Assembly: GCA_017464525.1 (NCBI GenBank)
Contig: JAFTZM010000043.1
Coordinates: forward strand, 62,001-126,000
Direction: 5' to 3'
Length of the DNA: 64,000 bases
DNA from: Clostridia bacterium
Lineage (GTDB): Bacteria; Bacillota; Clostridia; Oscillospirales; QAKW01
Below are positions 58,031 to 64,000 of this stretch, in pieces. The notes beneath the pieces are model-generated. The model made no database searches. It had not been told where the DNA came from and saw only the letters and a list, made by a program, of their open reading frames with translations. Each line of letters starts with the position of its first letter. The stretch's first letter is position 1. The position numbers were made by a program, and so were the translations under genes.

Positions 58031-58974
58031 TCTTCCACACCTCCTTCATTGGTGATCAGGCTGACAAATACATCCTCCAGGGACATATCCATCGATTTCA
58101 GGCCCATCAGGATCCAGCCCCGGTCTGCCAGCATCCGGAAGAGAGGCTTGCGGATATCCACGCTGGGCTGGCACTCGATGAGGAACTCATGGGTGGCGGG
58201 CTCCTTCTGGCCCATATCATCCACAAACAGCACACCGTCCATCGCCCGAAGCGCCTTCTTCACATCCACCTTGGGGCCGTTGATCCGGGCCACCAGCCGG
58301 CGGTTTCCGGCGGTCTTATATGTAAGGGTATCCGCATTGCCATCGGCGATGAGCTGGCCCTTATTGATCACAATGATCCGGTCGCAGACCGACTGCACCT
58401 CCTGCAGGATATGGGTGGAAAGGATCACCGTATGCTTTTTCCCCAGCCGGGTGATCAGGTTCCGGATCTCGATGATCTGGCGGGGATCCAGGCCCACCGT
58501 GGGCTCATCCAGGATCAGCACCGGCGGATTACCCACCAGCGCCTGCGCAAAGCCCACACGCTGACGGTAGCCCTTGGAAAGGTTTTTGATCATCCGGTTG
58601 TATACATCCTCGATCTTGATCAGCTGGCAGATCTCCTCCAGATGCTCCTTACGGGGAAATTTACAGCCCTTCAGGTCATAGACGAAGTTCAGATATTCCT
58701 TCACGGTCATATCCATATAAAGGGGCGGCTGCTCCGGCAGGAAGCCGATGAGCTTTTTGGCGGCGGTGGGATCCTCTAAAATATCGATCCCATCGATGAT
58801 AGCCGTGCCGCTATTCGCGGAAAGGTAGCCGGTCAGGATATTCATGGTAGTGGATTTACCGGCACCGTTGGGGCCCAAAAAGCCCACGATCTCGCCGGAA
58901 TCGATCTTAAATGAGATATCGTTGACGGCATATTTATCGCCGTATTTCTTGACGATATTTTTTACCTCGATCAT
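58027..58974 (-). CDS. ABC transporter ATPase (GldA-like)
   Basis: 315 residues. Walker A Gly-Pro-Asn-Gly-Ala-Gly-Lys-Ser-Thr at 34-42, Gln in Pro-Glu-Gln-Pro-Pro-Leu-Tyr, signature Leu-Ser-Lys-Gly-Tyr, Walker B Val-Leu-Ile-Leu-Asp-Glu-Pro-Thr-Val-Gly-Leu-Asp, switch His in Ser-Thr-His-Ile-Leu. The extra ~90 C-terminal residues are common in the CcmA/GldA group. First gene of a four-gene coupled unit followed by the SGNH hydrolase. AAGGAG site; the promoter is not clear in the 67 bases upstream. Confidence 0.94.
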   Translation of the reverse strand: MIEVKNIVKKYGDKYAVNDISFKIDSGEIVGFLGPNGAGKSTTMNILTGYLSANSGTAIIDGIDILEDPTAAKKLIGFLPEQPPLYMDMTVKEYLNFVYDLKGCKFPRKEHLEEICQLIKIEDVYNRMIKNLSKGYRQRVGFAQALVGNPPVLILDEPTVGLDPRQIIEIRNLITRLGKKHTVILSTHILQEVQSVCDRIIVINKGQLIADGNADTLTYKTAGNRRLVARINGPKVDVKKALRAMDGVLFVDDMGQKEPATHEFLIECQPSVDIRKPLFRMLADRGWILMGLKSMDMSLEDVFVSLITNEGGVEE

Positions 58975-59041
58975 GGAGTTTCTCCTTCATGTTTTTTCTT
59001 TATTTTAACATAGAGCGGGGAACAATGCTGTAAACAAACTG

Positions 59042-60805
59042 TTAATCTTTTTGGATAATGGCGATTCCCAGCTCCTTCAGCTGCTCCTCGGAGACCTCGG
59101 AGGGGCAGTTGCTCATCAGTTCGGAGGCATTCTGCACCTTGGGGAAGGGCACTACGTCACGCAGATTTTTCAGCCCCAGCAGCTGCATCACCAGACGGTC
59201 CAGGCCGATGCCCATACCGCCGTGGGGAGGTGCACCGTACTGGAATGCATCGGTCAGGAAGCCGAATTTCCGGTGGGCTTCCTCGGGGGAAAGGCCCAGC
59301 ATATTGAACATTCTGCCCTGCAGCTCAGGATCGGTGATCCGGATGGAGCCGCTGGCCAGCTCAACACCGTTCAGCACCAGGTCGTAGGCCTTGGCCCGTA
59401 CATTGGCTTTATCCGTCTCCAGATAATCCAGACATTCATCCATAGGAGAGGTAAAGGGGTGATGCATGGCTACCCAGCAGTTATTATCTTCATCCCAATC
59501 GAAGAAGGGGAATTCAGTGATCCAGAGGAGCTGATAGCCCTTTCTTTCCACCCCTAATTTATCAGCAACGATCAAGCGGAGAGCGCCTAAGGTATTCAGC
59601 ACGATGCTATTCTTCCCATCGGCCACAAAGAGCACCACATCGCCCTCCTTGGCGCCTGCACGCTCCAGGATCGCTTTCATTTCCTCCTCGGTGAGGAACT
59701 TGCTGAAGGAGCAGTTGATGCCCTCGGGCATCCAGCGGATAAAGGCCAGACCCTTGGCGCCGATGCCTCTGGCGTGCTCGGTGAGCTTATCGATCTCCTT
59801 GCGGGTGAGGGTGGCAGCACCGCCCTCGCAGGTAATTCCCCGCACGCTGCCGCCGGCAGCGACTGCGCCGCTGAATACGCCAAATCCGCAATCCTTCACC
59901 AGATCGCTGATATCAAACAATTCCATCCCGAAGCGGGTATCGGGCTTATCGGAGCCGAAGCGCTCCATCGCCTCTTTATAGGTCAGGCGAGGCAGGGGCA
60001 GGGGCAGCTCGATATTCAGCGCCTCACGGAACAGCCGCTCCATAAAGCCCTCGCCCATCGCCAGCACATCCTCCATCTCCACAAAGGACATCTCTAAGTC
60101 GATCTGGGTGAATTCCGGCTGACGGTCAGCACGCAGGTCCTCATCCCGGAAGCAGCGGGCGATCTGCATATAGCGATCGAAGCCGGCCACCATGGAAAGC
60201 TGCTTATAGATCTGGGGGGATTGAGGCAGGGCATAAAAGCTGCCGGGATGGACACGGCTGGGCACCAGATAGTCCCGCGCGCCCTCGGGGGTAGACTTCA
60301 TCAGCATCGGCGTTTCAATTTCGATAAAGCCGTTTTCATCAAAATAGTCCCGGGTGATCTTGGTGATGCGGTGGCGCATCAGGATATTGCCCTGCAGATC
60401 GGGGCGGCGCAGATCCAGGAAGCGGTATTTCAGCCGCAATTCTTCATTTACATTACTGTTTTCTACAATTTCAAAGGGAGGGGTCTTGGCCTTGGACCAT
60501 ACCTTCACCGTATCGGCCAGGATCTCCAGCATACCGGTTTTCAGGTTCTCATTCACAGCACCGCCCCGCTTGGCAACGGTACCGGTCACCTCCAGCACAT
60601 ACTCGCTGCGCACCCCAAAGGCCACATCAAAGGCCTCCTTATTGACCGATTCGTCAAACTGCAGCTGCACCAGACCGGTGCGGTCTCTTAGATCGATAAA
60701 GATCAGGCCGCCCAGATCCCGCTGGCGCTGCACCCAACCGCATACGGTAACCTTCTGCCCGATCTGCTCGGGGGTAATCGTTCCGCAATAATCTGTTCTT
60801 CTCAT
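59042..60805 (-). CDS. aspS: aspartyl-tRNA synthetase
   Basis: 587 residues. OB-fold anticodon domain at the N terminus (Val-Cys-Gly-Trp-Val-Gln-Arg-Gln-Arg), class II motifs Phe-Ile-Glu-Ile-Glu-Thr-Pro-Met-Leu, Phe-Arg-Asp-Glu-Asp-Leu-Arg-Ala-Asp-Arg-Gln-Pro-Glu-Phe-Thr-Gln, a bacterial GAD insertion, and Gly-Met-Gly-Ile-Gly-Leu-Asp-Arg. I start at 60805, overlapping the hisS stop (ATGA), ten bases after GGAGG. Whether it is Asp-only or Asp/Asn-type cannot be told. Confidence 0.98.
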   Translation of the reverse strand: MRRTDYCGTITPEQIGQKVTVCGWVQRQRDLGGLIFIDLRDRTGLVQLQFDESVNKEAFDVAFGVRSEYVLEVTGTVAKRGGAVNENLKTGMLEILADTVKVWSKAKTPPFEIVENSNVNEELRLKYRFLDLRRPDLQGNILMRHRITKITRDYFDENGFIEIETPMLMKSTPEGARDYLVPSRVHPGSFYALPQSPQIYKQLSMVAGFDRYMQIARCFRDEDLRADRQPEFTQIDLEMSFVEMEDVLAMGEGFMERLFREALNIELPLPLPRLTYKEAMERFGSDKPDTRFGMELFDISDLVKDCGFGVFSGAVAAGGSVRGITCEGGAATLTRKEIDKLTEHARGIGAKGLAFIRWMPEGINCSFSKFLTEEEMKAILERAGAKEGDVVLFVADGKNSIVLNTLGALRLIVADKLGVERKGYQLLWITEFPFFDWDEDNNCWVAMHHPFTSPMDECLDYLETDKANVRAKAYDLVLNGVELASGSIRITDPELQGRMFNMLGLSPEEAHRKFGFLTDAFQYGAPPHGGMGIGLDRLVMQLLGLKNLRDVVPFPKVQNASELMSNCPSEVSEEQLKELGIAIIQKD

Positions 60806-62070
60806 TTGATAAATTCCTCCAGCCACTTGCTATTCAATGCGCTGAGCGCAATTTTTTCCTGATTTCCGTTGAGCATATTCTTCACGGTAACGGTGCCTTC
60901 CTCCAGCTCACTGTCTCCCAGGACAGCGGTGCAGGCAGCACCGATCTTATCGGCATATTTCATCTGAGCCTTGACCGAACGGCGGAGCAGGTCATACTGC
61001 ACCTTAGCCCCTTCGTCCAGCAGCCGGGCAGTGAGCTTCACGGCTTCCTTGCAGGCATTGTCTCCCAATGGAATGAGGAAGAGATCGCAGCTGCGCTCGG
61101 CGGGAAGCTCTACGCCCGCCTGCTCCAGCACCAGCATAAACCGCTCCATCCCCATGGCAAAGCCGATACCCGGCTGAGGAGCCCCGCCAAACTGCTCGGT
61201 CATACCGTCGTAACGGCCGCCGCCGCAAACGGTGCCCTGCGCACCGATCTGATCGCTGACGAATTCAAAGACAGTACGGTTATAATAATCCAGCCCCCGC
61301 ACGATCCGGGGATTGACCTTATACTCGATGCCCATGGTGGTGAGATAATCCTTCACAGCGGTGAAATGCGCCTCGCAATCCCCGCAGAGGTAATCGGTAA
61401 TGAGGGGGGCATCCTTCGCCACTTCCCGGCAAATTTCGCTCTTACAATCCAGAATTCTCATAGGATTTTTTTCCAGCCGCTCCCGGCAAGTGGGGCAGAG
61501 CTTTTCCTGGTCCTTCTCGAAATAGGAGATCAGCGCCTCCCGGTATTTGCCCCGGCATTCCTTACAGCCGATGGAATTGAGCTCCAGAGAGATCCCCCGG
61601 AGCCCCACCTTTTGAAAGAGGCGGTAAGGCAGGGAGATCACCGTGGCGTCGGTGATGGGATCGGGGGCGCCAAAGAGTTCCACACCGAACTGGTGGAATT
61701 CCCGCAAGCGGCCCTTCTGGGGCTTCTCATAGCGGAAGCATTGGATCAGGTAATAGAGCTTGGTGGGCAGTGCTTCATTAAAGAGGCCGTTTTCCACAAA
61801 GGCCCGCACGATACCGGCGGTACCCTCCGGCCGCAGCGTAACTGAGCGGCCGCCCTTATCCTCAAAGGTATACATTTCCTTAGTGACCACATCGGTGGTC
61901 TCGCCTACACCCCGCACAAACACCTCGGTATGCTCGAATACCGGGGTACGGATCTCCCGGAAGCCGTACTGCGCACAAAGCTCCCGGATGATATTTTCCA
62001 CCTGCAGCCAGCGGCCGGAGTCCCGGGGGAGGATATCCTGAGTGCCCTTAGGGGCTGAAATCTGAGCCAT
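60802..62070 (-). CDS. hisS: histidyl-tRNA synthetase
   Basis: 422 residues. Class II motifs: Pro-Lys-Gly-Thr-Gln-Asp-Ile-Leu-Pro start, Arg-Pro-Glu-Gly-Thr, Phe-Arg-Tyr-Glu-Lys-Pro-Gln-Lys-Gly-Arg, the histidine motif Arg-Gly-Leu-Asp-Tyr-Tyr-Asn, and Gly-Gly-Gly-Arg-Tyr-Asp. Directly linked to aspS, a common Firmicutes pair. AGGAG lies upstream; I saw no T-box leader. Confidence 0.98.
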   Translation of the reverse strand: MAQISAPKGTQDILPRDSGRWLQVENIIRELCAQYGFREIRTPVFEHTEVFVRGVGETTDVVTKEMYTFEDKGGRSVTLRPEGTAGIVRAFVENGLFNEALPTKLYYLIQCFRYEKPQKGRLREFHQFGVELFGAPDPITDATVISLPYRLFQKVGLRGISLELNSIGCKECRGKYREALISYFEKDQEKLCPTCRERLEKNPMRILDCKSEICREVAKDAPLITDYLCGDCEAHFTAVKDYLTTMGIEYKVNPRIVRGLDYYNRTVFEFVSDQIGAQGTVCGGGRYDGMTEQFGGAPQPGIGFAMGMERFMLVLEQAGVELPAERSCDLFLIPLGDNACKEAVKLTARLLDEGAKVQYDLLRRSVKAQMKYADKIGAACTAVLGDSELEEGTVTVKNMLNGNQEKIALSALNSKWLEEFIK

Positions 62071-62115
62071 TTTCTTTGTTTTTCTCCTTTTTATCTAAGC
62101 GTTATTACAGAGTAA

Positions 62116-62141
62116 ATCCCCGCTCGCTGAGGAGCAGGGAT
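62116..62141 (-). other. hairpin between mgsA and hisS
   Basis: ATCCC-c-GCTC pairs with GAGC-a-GGGAT around a short loop. No T-run follows on either strand, so it is not a standard terminator; it may shape mRNA ends or simply stabilise the mgsA 3' end. Confidence 0.4.
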
Positions 62142-62151
62142 CGTGTTCACT

Positions 62152-62550
62152 TTACTGGCGATTGATCTCGCGCCAATCCAGATCGCCCCGCTCCAGAGCC
62201 ATGATGATGACCTCTGCAGTTGCGATATTGGTAGCCACCGGCACGTTATGCACATCGCAGAGCCGAAGGATATTCAGCTCCTCCCGTTCCCGAGTGGTGG
62301 GGGTAAGAGGATCCCGGAAAAAAAGCAGCACATCGATCTCTCCGTAGGAAATACGCGCCGCGATCTGATCCTCGCCGCCGTGGGGGCCGCTGAGAACCTT
62401 ATTGATCTCAAGGCCGGTCGCATCGGAGATCAGATTACCGGTGGTGGCGGTGGCGCAAAGGTTATGCTTGGCCAGGATGCCGGCGTAGGCAATACAAAAC
62501 TGCACCATCAACTCTTTTTTCTTTTCGTGGGCGATCAATGCGATCTTCAT
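62152..62550 (-). CDS. mgsA: methylglyoxal synthase
   Basis: 132 residues, normal family length. Motifs: Ile-Ala-Leu-Ile-Ala-His-Glu-Lys-Lys-Lys, Ala-Thr-Ala-Thr-Thr-Gly, Ser-Gly-Pro-His-Gly-Gly-Glu-Asp-Gln-Ile, and Phe-Phe-Arg-Asp-Pro-Leu with the catalytic Asp, plus Pro-Val-Ala-Thr-Asn. Converts dihydroxyacetone phosphate to methylglyoxal and phosphate, a glycolytic overflow valve. Follows minD after 26 bases. Confidence 0.96.
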   Translation of the reverse strand: MKIALIAHEKKKELMVQFCIAYAGILAKHNLCATATTGNLISDATGLEINKVLSGPHGGEDQIAARISYGEIDVLLFFRDPLTPTTREREELNILRLCDVHNVPVATNIATAEVIIMALERGDLDWREINRQ

Positions 62551-62576
62551 CTATTCTTGATCCTCCTTCAATGGAT

Positions 62577-63329
62577 TTATTTTTTCTTCCGCCAGAACGG
62601 TGCCAGGGGGATATCGGTACCCTCCAGCCGTTTGGCAATATTTTTAAAGGCTTCCGCCGTATCGGAACGGTTTTGGGGCAGGATCCCTCCCCCATTGGAG
62701 TAGATCACCACCTCATCATCATGGGGCACCAGCCCCAGCAACGGCAATGAAACAGAATCCATCACCTGATCCACATTCTGCAGATAGCCCTTACGGATCA
62801 TCTGCTTACGCACCTTATTGATCACCAGCTCGGTACGGATGGGGCGGAGCCCCGCAATGATGGCGGCAGTCTTGCCGGCATCCCGCACAGCGGTGAGATC
62901 CGGGGTGGAGACCACAATACAGCGCTGGGCGCAGAACAGAACGTCTCGGAACCCTTCGCCCACCCCCGCAGGAGCGTCGATCAGCACATATTCATAATGG
63001 TCTGCCAGCCAATGGCAGAGCCTGCGGAGGGCGCGGCGGTCGATCCTGGCCGCATAGTCCTCAGAGCCGGGAATAAAATGCAGCGAGGGCAGGGTATCGT
63101 GCACCACGATCCCCTGGCTCACCGGGCAGCGATCCTCCAGAATATCCAGCAGGTCATAGGGGGCTTTGCTTTCCAGCCCCAGCAGAATATCCAAATTGCG
63201 GAGGCCCAGATCCCCGTCAATGGCGATCACGGTATGCCCCTCCAGCGCCAGGGAAAAGGCAAGATTGGCGCAGAGGGTAGTCTTTCCCACGCCGCCCTTA
63301 CCGGAAACGATACTGATGACAGTTCCCAT
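62577..63329 (-). CDS. minD: septum-site determining ATPase MinD
   Basis: 250 residues. Deviant Walker A Gly-Lys-Gly-Gly-Val-Gly-Lys-Thr-Thr at 10-18, Asp-Gly-Asp-Leu-Gly-Leu-Arg-Asn-Leu-Asp, Ile-Asp-Ala-Pro-Ala-Gly. MinD positions the division septum with MinC and MinE; neither partner gene is adjacent here. The C-terminal membrane-targeting helix seems weak: the tail is Phe-Trp-Arg-Lys-Lys-Lys. Promoter at 63361-63389. Confidence 0.95.
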   Translation of the reverse strand: MGTVISIVSGKGGVGKTTLCANLAFSLALEGHTVIAIDGDLGLRNLDILLGLESKAPYDLLDILEDRCPVSQGIVVHDTLPSLHFIPGSEDYAARIDRRALRRLCHWLADHYEYVLIDAPAGVGEGFRDVLFCAQRCIVVSTPDLTAVRDAGKTAAIIAGLRPIRTELVINKVRKQMIRKGYLQNVDQVMDSVSLPLLGLVPHDDEVVIYSNGGGILPQNRSDTAEAFKNIAKRLEGTDIPLAPFWRKKK

Positions 63330-63360
63330 GGAGCGATCCTTTCATAGCAGTAATAAAGTT

Positions 63361-63389
63361 ATTGTAACATAAAAATTTCTATTAGTAAA
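63361..63389 (-). promoter_or_regulatory. sigma-A promoter of minD-mgsA
   Basis: Minus strand TTTACT (63389-63384), 17-bp spacer, TACAAT (63366-63361), about 30 bases before the minD start. Confidence 0.65.
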
Positions 63390-63397
63390 GAATTTTT

Positions 63398-64000
63398 TTA
63401 TAATACTGAGCAGAACTCCACCGAACGCGGCAGGTGCAAAGGGTTCATTTCCCGCTTACAGCAGGTAACCAGCGCCCGCCCCAAAGTGGAGACCGGCTCC
63501 TTTCCATCGGGCAATACCCGCAGGCGGATCCCGCCGCCATCGGCGGTGCATTTACACTTGGCAATGCCGGAAAGGCGGGAGAGCTCCTGCTCCATATCCG
63601 CCAGCCGCACGCCGAAATCCTTCACAAAATACAGTTCTTCCCGCCGCACCTTCAACGGTACGGGAGAACCGCAGAGCCCTCCCATACCGCCCACAGCGGC
63701 GATGGCACGCCCGGCGAATTTTTCCATCAGAGGGGTCAGCTCCTTCCCCAGCTGAATGCCGCCCTGCAGATTTTCCCACTTTTTACCGAAAAATTCGGTT
63801 CTTTGGCGAAATTCCCAGAAAAACTCCTCGGTGGCGATCAGCAGATCAGGCTTACGCTTCTTCAGCAGCTCATAAGGCTCTCCCACACTCCAGATCAGGG
63901 TGCGGCCGGTGGAGAGGGCGCCGTGGGCCGCCAGAAAACCGCCTTCGGTGGCAAAGGAATTTTCCACATAGACAGTATGTACCGGCTCCCTGCGCCGCCA
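63398..64000 (-). CDS. unrecognised protein (partial, 5' end outside window)
   Basis: The frame is open to the right edge; a GTG at 63967 has no ribosome site, so the true start is probably outside. About 200 residues are visible. They include Tyr-Val-Glu-Asn-Ser-Phe-Ala-Thr-Glu-Gly-Gly-Phe, Gly-Arg-Thr-Leu-Ile-Trp-Ser-Val-Gly, and a Cys-containing C terminus with Lys-Cys-Lys-Cys-Thr, Thr-Cys-Cys-Lys-Arg-Glu-Met-Asn-Pro-Leu. I do not recognise the family. Shadow frames on the other strand are far shorter, and codon use fits the neighbours. Confidence 0.7.
   Translation of the reverse strand, partial: WRRREPVHTVYVENSFATEGGFLAAHGALSTGRTLIWSVGEPYELLKKRKPDLLIATEEFFWEFRQRTEFFGKKWENLQGGIQLGKELTPLMEKFAGRAIAAVGGMGGLCGSPVPLKVRREELYFVKDFGVRLADMEQELSRLSGIAKCKCTADGGGIRLRVLPDGKEPVSTLGRALVTCCKREMNPLHLPRSVEFCSVL

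Noticed and set aside
62071-62151. T-box riboswitch before hisS-aspS
   Set aside because: The space is only about 80 bases and holds neither a T-box sequence nor an antiterminator.
1-64000. CRISPR array, tRNA, rRNA or intact transposase
   Set aside because: I saw no regularly spaced repeats, no tRNA-like cloverleaf and no transposase motifs on either strand; nearly all of the sequence is accounted for by protein genes.

Overview
The window looks like a chromosomal segment of a strictly anaerobic, moderately GC-rich Firmicute of the class Clostridia, most like the gut Oscillospiraceae/Ruminococcaceae. This is inferred from gene content and order, not from a marker gene: a Firmicutes-type rimP-nusA-rnpM-ylxQ-infB-rbfA-nrnA-truB-ribF string, good sigma-A promoters, an anaerobe-style oxygen defence set (superoxide reductase, flavodiiron protein, rubredoxin, ferritin), several OmpR-type two-component systems and many overlapping genes. 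No rRNA, tRNA, CRISPR array, intact IS or phage gene was seen. Nearly all of the sequence is coding and about three quarters of the genes lie on the minus strand.

Layout. 1-2542: 5' part of a GH38 alpha-mannosidase and a tiny Cys-rich membrane peptide (minus). 2619-7032: a plus-strand, translationally coupled five-gene operon (DUF6062-like, ATP-grasp, PHP, polysaccharide deacetylase, PAQR/HlyIII) of unknown purpose. 7127-8939: a 3D-domain cell-wall protein and a convergent zinc-ribbon membrane protein. 8983-22435: a cell-envelope stress region holding two complete two-component systems, two MacB/FtsX-type ABC exporters, a monofunctional GT51 transglycosylase, a DUF1287 protein, a lipoprotein and a stand-alone OmpR-type DNA-binding domain with no receiver. 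The first two-component system and the first ABC operon share a 21-bp cis element at identical distance from their -10 boxes; the second ABC operon carries GTCAC repeats at 11-bp spacing. A 260-bp inverted-repeat element forms the leader of the first ABC gene.

22703-24717 is an AT-rich pair (serine hydrolase, AraC regulator) that looks acquired. 24922-28567 is a heterodimeric ABC drug exporter behind a strong promoter with a 20-bp palindrome. 28733-32242 is a third two-component system with DUF4956 and VTC-domain proteins; 32482-32796 is a small XRE regulator. 32848-36458 reads as one oxygen/superoxide defence operon, with a Crp/Fnr-type palindrome at about -41.5 of its promoter and the Crp/Fnr gene divergent from it. 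37262-38716 is an ADP-ribosylglycohydrolase.

38809-51876 is a run of overlapping or closely spaced minus-strand genes starting at rimP: the translation/RNA genes first, then two lipoproteins, an ABC exporter, a serine hydrolase and an AraC regulator. 52024-53124 is a divergent CapA-like gene, followed by a hairpin-rich intergenic repeat region. 53472-58974 is a gliding-type (GldA/F/G-like) ABC system with DUF4340 and SGNH hydrolase genes. 59042-63329 holds aspS, hisS, mgsA and minD, and an unrecognised gene runs off the right edge. All functions are read from protein motifs by eye, without database searches.
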